Positions 15,964 through 25,497 of a stretch of DNA of 64,000 bases are shown here, in pieces. The notes beneath the pieces are model-generated. The model had not been told where the DNA came from. It saw nothing but the letters and a program-made list of their open reading frames with translations, and did no database searches. Position 1 is the first letter of the stretch, and the number at the start of each line of letters is the position of its first letter. The DNA lies in NCBI RefSeq assembly GCF_025336545.1, contig NZ_JAODBU010000013.1, forward strand, positions 62,001-126,000, read 5' to 3'. The translations under genes were made by a program, and so were the position numbers. Origin of the DNA: Eubacterium_U album (GTDB lineage: Bacteria; Bacillota; Clostridia; Lachnospirales; Lachnospiraceae).

Positions 15964-17520
15964 TCATCTTTCTTTAACTGTTTTTCTTCTAATTACATAA
16001 ACACCTGTCGCAGCGCCTAACATAATTATTAATCCGCCTGCTACAAATAATGCTGTTCCCATTCCACCTGCAGTTGGAAGTGTTGCTCCTTTTTTATTTT
16101 CAACTGTAACCTTTTTGTATCCGTTTTCTTTTTCTATATCTGTTGTAATTTCTGTTTTGTCGGCTGTGATTGTGTATATTCCACTGGCTGCATTTACAAC
16201 AATTTCAATTGGCTCTAATAATTTTTTGTAACCTGACGGAGCCATAGTTTCTACCAAATAATATTTTCCGGCTTTTAATCCTTCAAATGAAGCAATTCCA
16301 TTTTCATTAGTTACAATCTCTTTGATTGCATCACCTTTGCATTCCTTATTATCGTATAACTTAAACTTTGCATTCTTAAGTTTTACTGCATTATTATCTT
16401 TATCAATCTTTTCGATGGCTACGCCAAATGTATAAACAATTTTTTTGTCATCATCATTTCCAAATCCCGGAGTGTTTTGTGTTGGTCTGTCAGTATTTTC
16501 AGAATTATATGTTGTTCCATCAAATGGTGAGTTTTTGTAAACGTAATTTACAATATTTTCATTTCCAACTGCTGTTCCGACTTTAGCTTTTTCATTTAAT
16601 GTTGCCTTGTATTCTACCGTCACGGTTGTATATGTTTTAATTTTTCCGTAATTAAAATCTACATAAAATTTCTGTCCTTCATGTTTTACTGTGTACTCAT
16701 TTCCATTTATTAAACCTTTTGAATTTTCTCCATTTTCACCTTTAACTACAATAGAATTTATATCTATTGTTAGTCCCTCTGAAAGTTCATCTCCTATATA
16801 TAATGTAGTATCTGTTGCACCTTTCGGATAAACAGGAACTGCTGCACTTAATTTATATGTGATAACATCCCCTACACTTGCTGTCTGTCTGTTTCCATCA
16901 GTCGCAGTGCCATTTATAATATTTTTTTCTACAGTAGGCTTACTTACCTTCATTTTTACCGAATACTGTTCATATATTTTATATTCATCATTTTCAACAA
17001 ATGGCTCAACCTCTGCTGTAACAGCCTGATAAATGTATGCCCCGTTTGTGTTTCCACTTCCAACAATAATGTACTGTCCCATTGCTACAGCTTCAAATTC
17101 AGCTTTTTCTTCGTTTGAAATGTTTGTAGATACATATTCAGGGTTAACACTATTTGTTCTTACATAAGAAGCAAATTTTCCTAACACTTCTTTTAATTTT
17201 GTTTCGTTTAGTTTAACGTAATCATCTACTGTCATTGTTTTGTATTCTGTATTTGCAGCCGTAAACTGTTCAAATGTCGCCGTAAAATTTCGGTTTATTG
17301 TATTTGTATCTTTGTCATAAATGGTTTCAACTACTTTATATGCATTTAACACATCATTTTCATTTCCTGTTAAAACATTTATCTTTACTGTTTCTCCTCC
17401 ATTTACAACATTAGCTTTTGTACCGTCTGTCTTTGTTGTTGTGGCAAATACAGCTACATTTAATGCAACCATAATAGAAAATGCCATTACAACTGCTAAA
17501 AGTTTTGATACTTTTTTCAT
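15964..17520 (-). CDS. Major pilin, SpaA-type isopeptide backbone protein
   Basis: Probable shaft subunit of the sortase pilus. A signal peptide (residues 1-26, LLAVVMAFSIMVALNVAVFA) starts the protein. The N-terminal domain spans about 30-185. The pilin motif VYPKGATDT, whose lysine is the polymerisation acceptor, lies near residue 228. A Cna-B-like domain (about 355-470) has the E-box YYLVETMAPSGYKK that normally promotes an internal Lys-Asn isopeptide bond. The sorting signal LPTAGGMG is followed by a helix and RRKTVKER. The motif is LPxAG rather than LPxTG. AAGGAG lies six bases before the ATG. It is followed downstream by the class C sortase gene. Confidence 0.92.
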   Translation of the reverse strand: MKKVSKLLAVVMAFSIMVALNVAVFATTTKTDGTKANVVNGGETVKINVLTGNENDVLNAYKVVETIYDKDTNTINRNFTATFEQFTAANTEYKTMTVDDYVKLNETKLKEVLGKFASYVRTNSVNPEYVSTNISNEEKAEFEAVAMGQYIIVGSGNTNGAYIYQAVTAEVEPFVENDEYKIYEQYSVKMKVSKPTVEKNIINGTATDGNRQTASVGDVITYKLSAAVPVYPKGATDTTLYIGDELSEGLTIDINSIVVKGENGENSKGLINGNEYTVKHEGQKFYVDFNYGKIKTYTTVTVEYKATLNEKAKVGTAVGNENIVNYVYKNSPFDGTTYNSENTDRPTQNTPGFGNDDDKKIVYTFGVAIEKIDKDNNAVKLKNAKFKLYDNKECKGDAIKEIVTNENGIASFEGLKAGKYYLVETMAPSGYKKLLEPIEIVVNAASGIYTITADKTEITTDIEKENGYKKVTVENKKGATLPTAGGMGTALFVAGGLIIMLGAATGVYVIRRKTVKER

Positions 17521-17647
17521 TTAATGCTCCTTTTTTATTTATTTGTAATCACATTTGTTTTTATAAATTCAAATGTGGTACATGCTTTTTGCTTTAGAAA
17601 GTTTTCATATATTCTATTCTTACTTTCCATCATTCTATTAGAAAATT

Positions 17648-19360
17648 TTATTTTATTTTCTGCAAACAACCAACTAAAACACTTACGGCACACAACATAA
17701 TTATTAGGCCGATTTTTACAAACGGTTCACTACCTATACCTCCGGCATCCGGCAATTCATATATTTTTGTGTTTGTTATTGTATAAGTTGTGCTTGCATT
17801 TTTTGTTGCAGTAGCCTGATTTGTTTTTGATGTAAATTCTGAAGCAAATCCCGCAACACTAATTTCTTTTACACTATAGGTAAACTGATTTCCTATTGTA
17901 TCTCTTGTAAGCAGCCCTTCTACGGATTCTTTCCATCCGTTTTCTTTTTTAACTGTAACTGTGTTAAAATATTCTGTTTTTTCTTCTGTGGAATCTTTAT
18001 ATTTGATTGTTCGATAGATTTCTACTTCTATGGAATCCGGAATCTGCTCCGTTCCTTTCCATTTTTTATATATATTTAAATCTATTAAGGGTCTGTCAAT
18101 TTTACTTCCAAGAGGTGTCGTGCTAAATGATGCCCACACCTGATTTGTTCTTGGAACTCCTCCGTTATCCGGATACCTCATAAAATTTCCCAATGTAAAA
18201 CTGAAAGCGTTAGACGTTGACTGTGGCATAATTGTAACTGAATTTTGAAGCCAATTATCAGGCACTTCAAATGTGCTGTCATAAATATCTCCACTCCACG
18301 GATTTGTTCCGCCGTTATAACCATACTGTGTTCCAAATCTGTTTCCGCTGTCTTTATACATTTCTACAATATTACTGCTCCATGGAATGGTATTTGAAAA
18401 TTTTCCTGAATAAACATATGCTTTTACATTCTGCGGATTTTGTGGAACTACATATTCTGGTCCATAGTATGCTGCCGGATTTTCCCCTTCCTGAACATCC
18501 GCCGGATTAAGAGAATTTATTGTGTAATAATCAGCAACCGGACTGTCAACTGTTCCTATGTCATTTAGAACAATTTTGTTTCCAAATGTTCCATCTGTGT
18601 TTAAATAATAAAACTCCAAATCAACATGAAATTCTTTTACATTCTGCCATACCCAGCCACTATATAGCGATTTACTTATTTGAATTGTCGGATAATATGA
18701 ATATGGTCCATAGTTATTTTTACCCCAATTCCATCCTTCTCCTACATTTCCTGTAGTTGTTGCATTTTTTGACGTTCTGTTTTTAAATGGTGTAACTTTT
18801 ATATTTGCATAAGCTCCTACCGGCTTTCCATCGTATGTTCCAACTTCAAAATATTTGACTTTAAAATTCATTGTAGTTGTTTCTACATCCAAATCTTTAT
18901 TTTTCCATCCGGCGTTCATATCTGTCTTATAATTGTTTGCATTAGGATTAGAACCTTTACATTGAATCGCTATCCCATTGTATTTATTACTAAATGAAGC
19001 GTATATTCCTTTTATCGCTCCATTCCATGTCCCATTCCATACATCGCCTTTCATACTTTCGCGACTTACGTCCTGATAAGCTCTGACTCCTTCTCCTGCC
19101 TCAACAATTTTTGCATTTCCATCTATATCTTTGACCTGAAGTCGATTGTACGGAAATACTTTGTCAGTTGATACTATCGTAGCGTCCGGCACAGGAATAT
19201 CATTTGCCGCAAAATTTACTATAGACTCGGTTTTCTGACTGTTATTCACATCTGCATTTAGCATAACTGCTTCGCCTGCAAATGTCGTAGCACATATTAA
19301 ACACATGCTTACTACTGCTATTATTTTTTTACTTTTTTGGATTATTTTTTTCATGATCAT
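17648..19360 (-). CDS. Pilus tip / adhesin-like surface protein with Cna-B domain
   Basis: Wall-anchored protein expected at the pilus tip because it is the large first member of the pilin set. A signal peptide covers residues about 1-37. An aromatic-rich N-terminal region (about 40-400, with many W, Y and N residues) has no fold I recognise. A C-terminal Cna-B-like domain (about 420-530: IDLNIYKKWKG ... FTYSVKEISVAGF ... YTITNTK) precedes the sorting signal LPDAGG and a helix. The LPDAGG motif resembles the major pilin's LPTAGG, so the same class C sortase probably handles both. Two ATGs (19360 and 19354) flank a GGGAGAG site; either is possible. The 127-bp spacer to the major pilin gene holds only a weak CACATTTG/CAAATGTG hairpin. 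Confidence 0.8.
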   Translation of the reverse strand: MIMKKIIQKSKKIIAVVSMCLICATTFAGEAVMLNADVNNSQKTESIVNFAANDIPVPDATIVSTDKVFPYNRLQVKDIDGNAKIVEAGEGVRAYQDVSRESMKGDVWNGTWNGAIKGIYASFSNKYNGIAIQCKGSNPNANNYKTDMNAGWKNKDLDVETTTMNFKVKYFEVGTYDGKPVGAYANIKVTPFKNRTSKNATTTGNVGEGWNWGKNNYGPYSYYPTIQISKSLYSGWVWQNVKEFHVDLEFYYLNTDGTFGNKIVLNDIGTVDSPVADYYTINSLNPADVQEGENPAAYYGPEYVVPQNPQNVKAYVYSGKFSNTIPWSSNIVEMYKDSGNRFGTQYGYNGGTNPWSGDIYDSTFEVPDNWLQNSVTIMPQSTSNAFSFTLGNFMRYPDNGGVPRTNQVWASFSTTPLGSKIDRPLIDLNIYKKWKGTEQIPDSIEVEIYRTIKYKDSTEEKTEYFNTVTVKKENGWKESVEGLLTRDTIGNQFTYSVKEISVAGFASEFTSKTNQATATKNASTTYTITNTKIYELPDAGGIGSEPFVKIGLIIMLCAVSVLVGCLQKIK

Positions 19361-19504
19361 ATCTCTCCCACTTTTATATTTGGCAATTGTATTTTCAATT
19401 AGATTTTGTCTTGTTTTTCTCTGCTTGTTATCATATGAAGCATTATTGCCAAATATTCCAAATTTAATTCCATAAAGTGGGATTTTTGCGAATGGGGATT
19501 ATGA

Positions 19505-19570
19505 GATGGAATGCCTAGCACGGAACAATCCGTAGGCATCAAAGTCGTGGGGGCTTTTGAATCCGACATC
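19505..19570 (-). promoter_or_regulatory. Possible structured leader before the tip-pilin gene
   Basis: Between sortase and tip-pilin genes, ATGCCTA-g-CACGGA and TCCGT-AGGCAT form a hairpin at about 19510-19538. It is flanked by GTCG...CGAC arms around GGGGGCTTTTGAATC. On the minus strand this precedes the tip gene by about 150 nt. The segment TCAAAAGCCCC recurs in the tatD leader near 25600. No known riboswitch consensus is recognised. Confidence 0.35.
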
Positions 19571-20245
19571 TTATTTTATAATATTTACATCTTTACATCT
19601 CACAACAACTCTTGCCTGTCCATTAAATGTACATGTAAACAAGGTCAAATCATATTCCGTACTTATTACTTTTTCGACCTGTGTGGGCAATAAATTTTCC
19701 ACACTTTCTACTTTATAGGAAAACGTGGAGTCGTTTGCGGATTTATATATAATTTCATCGCCTTTTCGCAAATATTTTATTTTTCCAAAATGCGTTGAAT
19801 AATTGTGTGCAGCTAAAACAAATCCTGCGTTGCCCACACTTCCACTATATACGCACGGAGTTTTCTTTAACTGTTCGTATGACCATTTTTCATTTATTGG
19901 GAGTTTGATTTTTAGAGACGGAATAATTAATATTCCTACATATTTTTCACTTGAAAATTCTATGAATTTATCAGATTCAGAGTAACTATCTGTCAGATTA
20001 GATTTATTATCGCAATATCCAGATTCATTATTTTTGTTTTCCATATAGTTGATTATTTTTTCAGAAGATATACCTGCATTTCGATTTTCTATAGTATTTT
20101 TAATTGTCAGGGTGCCTGCTGTTCCAAGCAAAATGCACCCCATGACAATTGTAATTTTTGCTATAAATGTTTTTGGCTTTTTTAAATTTTTTCCTTTTTT
20201 TAATTTCATTTTATTTTTGCCTGCAACTTTTTTAACATTTTTCAA
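19571..20245 (-). CDS. Second sortase of the pilus locus
   Basis: Sortase-family transpeptidase of 224 residues. A Lys-rich cytoplasmic start is followed by one membrane helix (AKITIVMGCILLGTAGTLTI). Catalytic His lies in FVLAAHNYSTHFG, Cys in YDLTLFTCTFNGQARVVVRC, and Arg in that same segment. There is no C-terminal membrane helix, so it differs from the class C enzyme at 14854-15717. The NYSTHFG and TLFTCT motifs suggest a class B or D type that could attach the finished pilus to the wall or act on the tip protein. The start TTG lies one base after the amidase stop codon (TAAATTG) with no SD, so coupling or an internal ATG at 20209 is possible. Confidence 0.8.
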   Translation of the reverse strand: MKNVKKVAGKNKMKLKKGKNLKKPKTFIAKITIVMGCILLGTAGTLTIKNTIENRNAGISSEKIINYMENKNNESGYCDNKSNLTDSYSESDKFIEFSSEKYVGILIIPSLKIKLPINEKWSYEQLKKTPCVYSGSVGNAGFVLAAHNYSTHFGKIKYLRKGDEIIYKSANDSTFSYKVESVENLLPTQVEKVISTEYDLTLFTCTFNGQARVVVRCKDVNIIK

Positions 20246-20246
20246 T

Positions 20247-21026
20247 TTATTTTTTCAAATATTCTTCGATTCCTTTACATATCAGACCTGCCATTCTTTT
20301 TTGATACTCATCTGACGACAAATTATTTGCATCGTCCCAATTGCTTAAGAATCCACATTCCACTATTATTGTAGGGCATTTTGTATGTAACAGCATATAA
20401 TAACTGGTGTTTTCCTTGATTTCTTTTTTATTGTTTATATTTATATTATCGTTTAATATTGTCTGCATTATTTTCGCCAGTTCCGTACCACCTGCAGAAT
20501 TTCGATAATAAAATACCTGCGCTCCTTTTACATTTTCCGAAGTAAAACTATTTTGATGAACGCTTACAACTATTATTTTTTCATTTTCCAAATACTCTTT
20601 ATTTATTATTTCACAGCGTTTTTCCATATCGGCCCTTTTTTTATTTCCATCCGATTCCTGATAAAGTCCGGTATCACTTTCCCTTGTAAGCACAACCTTT
20701 GCTCCTGTGTTTTTTAAAATTTCTTCTATGTACAGGCTTATGGATAGGTTAATATTTTTTTCAAGTGCATCATTTATACCTATTTTCCCGGGGTCAATTC
20801 CTCCATGCCCAGGGTCAATAACTATTGTGTAACCACTAAATGGTTTATGCTCTTGTTTCTTAGTTTCTTTATTATCGCTTTCCACGATTTTTTCCATATT
20901 ACAGGCAATCATAGTAATCGACATCAGCAAAAGAAATGCCATAACCGCTTCAATTTTTATATTTCTTTTTAGTATTTCGTACATATTTGTAAAACTCGTT
21001 TTCATCCAATTAATTATATTCGTCAT
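20247..21026 (-). CDS. N-acetylmuramoyl-L-alanine amidase (Amidase_3, CwlD-like)
   Basis: Zinc amidase that cuts the bond between MurNAc and the stem peptide. After a cytoplasmic start and membrane helix (residues about 28-42) the catalytic domain begins at YTIVIDPGHGGIDPG, with first zinc His and Asp. It continues with the Glu of DALEKNINLSIS, then VVSVHQNSF with a second His, and ends with TIIVECGFLSN holding the catalytic Glu. All expected metal residues are visible. Length (259) and single-domain form fit sporulation-type CwlD, but a role in pilus-associated wall remodelling is equally plausible. It lies immediately upstream of the sortase gene. Confidence 0.88.
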   Translation of the reverse strand: MTNIINWMKTSFTNMYEILKRNIKIEAVMAFLLLMSITMIACNMEKIVESDNKETKKQEHKPFSGYTIVIDPGHGGIDPGKIGINDALEKNINLSISLYIEEILKNTGAKVVLTRESDTGLYQESDGNKKRADMEKRCEIINKEYLENEKIIVVSVHQNSFTSENVKGAQVFYYRNSAGGTELAKIMQTILNDNININNKKEIKENTSYYMLLHTKCPTIIVECGFLSNWDDANNLSSDEYQKRMAGLICKGIEEYLKK

Positions 21027-21099
21027 TTACTCTTTTCCGAATTATTCAATTCGATATTTGACTTTATACAAATATATGCAGTTAGCGATTAAAATATGA

Positions 21100-23751
21100 T
21101 TATTTATTAATCAATTCATCCAAATAATTCTTTTCTATCTTCTGAGATGATTTGTATTGTCTTAAGCCTGCTTCATGCACAGCCATAACATCCTGAAGTA
21201 ATTCATTTGATGACATACGAACTGCTCCCCTGCTCAACACAATCATTTGCTCAAGTCTGTCTGAGGTTGCAACCGTAACCTGATATTTTTTCCCGATTTC
21301 ATTAGTTACTTTTTCAATATATGTGTCTGCCGTTTCCGCTTCTTTTGTATAGACAACATTTATATTGTTGTATTTTGAAACCTCTCCTATATTTCCCTTA
21401 ACTTTGTATGCATCAAATACAAGTATTAACTCGCATTGCTTGTATCCCTGATAATTACTCATAATATCCATAAGTTTAAGTCTTGCCCCATCCAGATTGA
21501 CCTGTGCAAGTTCATTTAATTCATTCCATGCAAATATTACATTGTAACCATCCACAAGCAAATATTTTTTCTCATTTTTCTTATTTTTGTTTTCCTTATA
21601 AACATATTCCTTCTGTGTTCTCTTTCCACTTCCCTGATTATCCGTATAACCAAATCCTGATTCATTCGCCAAACGTCTTTTAACAGGACCAAACTGTTTT
21701 TCAAATATTGCCTGTAATTCCTTGTCCTCTGCATAACTTGCACCCATTTGCCACTTTTTCCCTGGTTCAGGCTGCTTTACCGGTACAAATTTTTCCGGTT
21801 CTTCATAATCATTATCCTTTAAGTTATCAGTTGTTACATGTGCATAATCCTTTACTTTATCCCATTCAACATTAAATCCTGCACCATGAGCACAAAATAC
21901 TGAACCTGTTGGATTCTCTACATCACGTTCACTGTCGTAATTAATATCCATAATGACTTCCGACGCATTGTGACAAGGCATATAACCCGCCAATTTGCAA
22001 TATAGTCTTCCTCGTCCTCTTGTGTAAGTATTTACCGTTGTAATGTAACCACTCATAGTTGATACAGGTGCATACCCTGTAATTTCCGTAACCTCGCCAT
22101 TTGTCTTCGGTGTTTCAAATTCCCCTTTCATCTGGCTTATATCATTCATCGCCCTACCCACATTTTCCGTAGGTACTTCCAATGTAAATTCATAATATGG
22201 CTCAAGCAAAATACTTTCTGCCTGTTTTAATCCATTTCGTACCGCCCTATAAGTTGCCTGTCTGAAATCTCCACCTTCAGTATGTTTTGCATGCGCTCTA
22301 CCGCCAATAAGTGTTATCTTCATATCTGTAATGTGCGAACCTGTAAGAACACCAATATGCTGCTTTTCATACAAATGCGTAAGTATTAATCTTTGCCAGT
22401 TTTTGTCCAAATCATCTTCCTTACATGCAGTTTCAAACACCATACCACTACCCGGTTCTCCCGGCTCAAGAAGCAAATGTACTTCCGCATAATGTCTAAG
22501 CGGTTCAAAATGTCCTATTCCTTCCACCTTATTTTTGATGGTTTCCTTATACACAATGCTACCCTGTCCAAATGTCACATCTATATCAAATCTTTCCTTT
22601 ATAAGACTCTGTAAAATTTCAATCTGAACATCTCCCATAAGTCTTGCATGAATTTCTTTCAAATTTTCATTCCACACAATATCAAGCTGCGGGTCTTCCT
22701 CTTCTAACTGCTTTAATTTGTTAAATGTACTATGAGCATCGCATCCTTCAGGTAAAATAATCTGATATGTCAAAACCGGCTCTAATACCGGAATACTCTC
22801 TCCTTCCTGATTTCCGATTCCCTGTCCCGGTCTTGTATTTTCGAGTCCTGTTACAGCACACACTTCGCCTGCTTTTACGCTATCTTTTGTCTCAAATTTG
22901 TTTCCTGAATAAATTCTAATCTGATTAACCTTTTCATCATTGATTACATCTTTAACTTTAAGTACTCCGCCTGTAACCTTCATATGTGTAAGTCTGTTTC
23001 CCTGACTGTCTCTTGATATTTTATATACCCTTGCTCCAAATTCATCCGAATAACTTTTATTCTTAGTAAGATTAGCCATTGCATTTAATAAAAGTTCAAT
23101 GCCATCAAGCTTTAAAGCTGAACCAAAAAAGCATGGAAATACCTTTCTTTCTGCAATAAGATTAGTTATTTCCTCATTTGATATTTCACCTGTATCCATA
23201 TAATTTTCAAGGGCATTTTCATCACATGTTGCAACATTTTCAAGAAAATTATCATCTGACTTCTCATAATCAGAAAAATCTACGCAATTTGTATCTAGTC
23301 TTGATTTCAAATTCTCCATTATATGATTTTTATCACTACCAGCTAAATCCATTTTATTAACAAATATAAATGTAGGGATGTTGTATCTTTTTAAAAGTTT
23401 CCACAAAGTTTCTGTATGCCCCTGAACTCCATCACTTCCGCTGACAACTAAGATTCCATAATCAAGAACCTGTAGTGTTCTTTCCATTTCCGCAGAAAAA
23501 TCCACATGCCCCGGAGTATCAAGCAAAGTCATGTTTATTTCTTCATTTTCATTTTTCCACTTTAACTGTGCCTGCTTTGAGAATATTGTAATTCCACGCT
23601 CACGCTCAAGGGAATATGTATCCAAAAATGCATCTTTATGGTCAACTCTTCCTAATTTCCTTATGTTTCCTGTTGTATATAACAAAGCCTCTGACAATGT
23701 AGTTTTTCCTGCATCTACATGTGCCAAAATTCCTAATATCAATTGTTTCAT
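21100..23751 (-). CDS. TetM-like ribosome-protection GTPase fused to a NYN (YacP/Rae1-type) nuclease domain
   Basis: EF-G-like translation GTPase of the ribosomal-protection family. G1 is LAHVDAGKTT, G2 RERGITI, G3 LLDTPGHVDF, G4 FVNKMDLAG and G5 FFGSALK, all intact in residues 1-220. Domains II-V follow. The domain IV tip GYAPVSTMSGY resembles the TetM loop that enters the decoding centre. An Arg/Lys-rich linker (about 690-725) leads to about 150 further residues that tetracycline-protection proteins lack: KKYLLVDGYNVIFAW, ELILVFDAYKV, AETADTYIEKVTNEIGKKY and VTVATSDRLEQMI. These are the acidic motifs of the NYN_YacP nuclease family, whose B. subtilis member Rae1 cuts mRNA in the ribosomal A site. 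GAGGAG precedes the ATG. Whether it confers tetracycline resistance is uncertain. Confidence 0.87.
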   Translation of the reverse strand: MKQLILGILAHVDAGKTTLSEALLYTTGNIRKLGRVDHKDAFLDTYSLERERGITIFSKQAQLKWKNENEEINMTLLDTPGHVDFSAEMERTLQVLDYGILVVSGSDGVQGHTETLWKLLKRYNIPTFIFVNKMDLAGSDKNHIMENLKSRLDTNCVDFSDYEKSDDNFLENVATCDENALENYMDTGEISNEEITNLIAERKVFPCFFGSALKLDGIELLLNAMANLTKNKSYSDEFGARVYKISRDSQGNRLTHMKVTGGVLKVKDVINDEKVNQIRIYSGNKFETKDSVKAGEVCAVTGLENTRPGQGIGNQEGESIPVLEPVLTYQIILPEGCDAHSTFNKLKQLEEEDPQLDIVWNENLKEIHARLMGDVQIEILQSLIKERFDIDVTFGQGSIVYKETIKNKVEGIGHFEPLRHYAEVHLLLEPGEPGSGMVFETACKEDDLDKNWQRLILTHLYEKQHIGVLTGSHITDMKITLIGGRAHAKHTEGGDFRQATYRAVRNGLKQAESILLEPYYEFTLEVPTENVGRAMNDISQMKGEFETPKTNGEVTEITGYAPVSTMSGYITTVNTYTRGRGRLYCKLAGYMPCHNASEVIMDINYDSERDVENPTGSVFCAHGAGFNVEWDKVKDYAHVTTDNLKDNDYEEPEKFVPVKQPEPGKKWQMGASYAEDKELQAIFEKQFGPVKRRLANESGFGYTDNQGSGKRTQKEYVYKENKNKKNEKKYLLVDGYNVIFAWNELNELAQVNLDGARLKLMDIMSNYQGYKQCELILVFDAYKVKGNIGEVSKYNNINVVYTKEAETADTYIEKVTNEIGKKYQVTVATSDRLEQMIVLSRGAVRMSSNELLQDVMAVHEAGLRQYKSSQKIEKNYLDELINK

Positions 23752-23828
23752 ACGCCTGTTCTCCTCTATATATCAAAATAAGTCAAGAACTCTGTTCTTC
23801 ACATCATTCCTGACTTGATTTTTCGTTA

Positions 23829-24692
23829 TTATTTACTGTTTAGTATATCTGTTAATTTTGCAAATTCTTCCAGCGTAAACGCTTCACCTCTTACGCTTTC
23901 TGATTTGCCCATTGAAACAAGTGCCTCTGTAACCTGTTCCCTTGTAAAATTTAATTCCGGTGAATTTTTCAATCCGTTAGCCAATGTTTTACGTCTTTGG
24001 TTAAATGAAGCACGTATAATCTTAAACATTAATTTCTCATTGCTTACTTTTACCTGAGTATCTTTGTGTCTTGTAAGTTTTATAACTGCAGAATCTACAT
24101 TTGGCTTTGGCATAAAACATGATGCCGGAACCTTTAGCACTATATCTGCTGTTGCATAATACTGAACGGCTAATGATAAAGCTCCATAGTCCTTTGAACC
24201 GGGACCTGTTTTCATTCTGTCCGCGACTTCCTTTTGAACCATAATTGTAATGCTGTCAATTGGCACTCCACTTTCAAATAATCCCATTATGATAGGAGTT
24301 GTTATATAATAAGGCAAATTTGCAACAACCTTAATTGGCTTTCCGTCATTTCTTTCTTCTGCCAATTTCTTAATATCCACTTTTAAGACGTCTTCATTAA
24401 TCACTTCTACGTTATTATATTCGCTTAAAGTATCCTGAAGTATCGGAATAAGTGACTTATCAATTTCCACTGCAACTACTTCTCTTGCATTTTCGCACAA
24501 ATACTGTGTCATTGTTCCTATTCCCGGACCAATTTCTAATACAAAATCTTCTTTTGTAATATTTGCAGCACTTACAATATTTTCTAATATATTAGAATCA
24601 ATTAAAAAATTCTGTCCGAATCTCTTTTGAAATGCAAATCCGTATTTATTTATTACTTCTAATGTTGCTTTCGGGCTTCCTAAATATGCCAT
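23829..24692 (-). CDS. rsmA: 16S rRNA dimethyladenosine transferase
   Basis: KsgA-type enzyme that dimethylates two adjacent adenines in helix 45 of 16S rRNA during 30S maturation. The SAM site is LEIGPGIGTMTQYLCENA. The downstream catalytic motif is VVANLPYYITTPII, which matches NLPYxIxxP. The start region FGQNFLIDSNI is typical. Length (287) is normal. GAGGAAA lies six bases before the ATG. It follows tatD after 16 bp in the same operon, the common Firmicute tatD-(rnmV)-rsmA order with rnmV absent. Confidence 0.96.
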   Translation of the reverse strand: MAYLGSPKATLEVINKYGFAFQKRFGQNFLIDSNILENIVSAANITKEDFVLEIGPGIGTMTQYLCENAREVVAVEIDKSLIPILQDTLSEYNNVEVINEDVLKVDIKKLAEERNDGKPIKVVANLPYYITTPIIMGLFESGVPIDSITIMVQKEVADRMKTGPGSKDYGALSLAVQYYATADIVLKVPASCFMPKPNVDSAVIKLTRHKDTQVKVSNEKLMFKIIRASFNQRRKTLANGLKNSPELNFTREQVTEALVSMGKSESVRGEAFTLEEFAKLTDILNSK

Positions 24693-24708
24693 TCTGTTTC
24701 CTCATTTT

Positions 24709-25497
24709 CTATATTAATCTGTCTACATCATCTAATCCGATTCCATATATTTTCTTTGCATTATTGCTTGTTATCTCTACAACTTCGTCAGGAGTTATTC
24801 CCTTTATTTCAGAAATTGCACTAACAATATACGGAATATTCAATGATGAATTTCTCTTGCCTCTGTTTGGTTCAGGTGATAAATATGGGCAGTCTGTTTC
24901 TAACACTAAATTTTCCATTGGAGCATATTCAACTACTTCACGTAATTTTCTCGCATTCTTAAATGTTATTACTCCTCCGATTCCCAGATAGAATCCCATA
25001 TCAATGTATTCACGTGCCATTTCTTTTTCATATGAAAAGCAATGAACGATTCCTCCGATTTCTTCTGCCTTCGAAGCTTTCATAACATCTAAAGTATCTT
25101 TAGCTGCCTCTCTGCTATGAACAATTATCGGAAGCTCTGCTTCTCTTGCAAGTTCCATCTGCTTTTCAAACCAGGCAATCTGTTCATCTCTGTTATCATT
25201 CCAATGATAATCCAGTCCTATTTCTCCCACTGCAACAATCTTAGGTTTATAAATTGCGTGTTTCAACCAGTCAAAATCCTCATCTGTAAGACTTGCAACT
25301 TCGTCGGGATGAACTCCAAGCGCCCCATATACATTAGGGAATCTTCTTGTAAGACCAACTGTTGTTTTGCATGATGCAATGCTTGCTCCCACATTTACAA
25401 TATATTCAATTCCTCTGTTTTGCATAGAATCTAATAGTTTTTCTCTATCTTTATCAAATGCTTCGTCATCATAATGTGCGTGTGTATCAATTATCAT
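24709..25497 (-). CDS. TatD-family metal-dependent hydrolase
   Basis: TIM-barrel DNase/hydrolase of the TatD family. The N-terminal metal motif is MIIDTHAHYDD. VAVGEIGLDYHW holds the Glu, LPIIVHSREAAKDTL the next His, GIVHCFSYE another, and VLETDCPYLSPEP the Asp. All are present and the length (262) is standard. GGAGG stands seven bases before the ATG, and a strong promoter lies about 160 bp upstream. It is co-transcribed with rsmA. Precise substrate (DNA repair or tRNA quality control) cannot be told from sequence. Confidence 0.94.
   Translation of the reverse strand: MIIDTHAHYDDEAFDKDREKLLDSMQNRGIEYIVNVGASIASCKTTVGLTRRFPNVYGALGVHPDEVASLTDEDFDWLKHAIYKPKIVAVGEIGLDYHWNDNRDEQIAWFEKQMELAREAELPIIVHSREAAKDTLDVMKASKAEEIGGIVHCFSYEKEMAREYIDMGFYLGIGGVITFKNARKLREVVEYAPMENLVLETDCPYLSPEPNRGKRNSSLNIPYIVSAISEIKGITPDEVVEITSNNAKKIYGIGLDDVDRLI

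Noticed and set aside
21537..21743. 68-codon minus-strand frame inside the GTPase/NYN gene
   Set aside because: Out-of-frame shadow of the linker and NYN region; arginine-rich composition is an artefact and there is no start signal.
21100..23751. Calling this gene a tetracycline-resistance determinant (tetM/tetW)
   Set aside because: It has a linker and nuclease domain absent from TetM and sits among core genes with no mobile element; resistance cannot be claimed from family alone.
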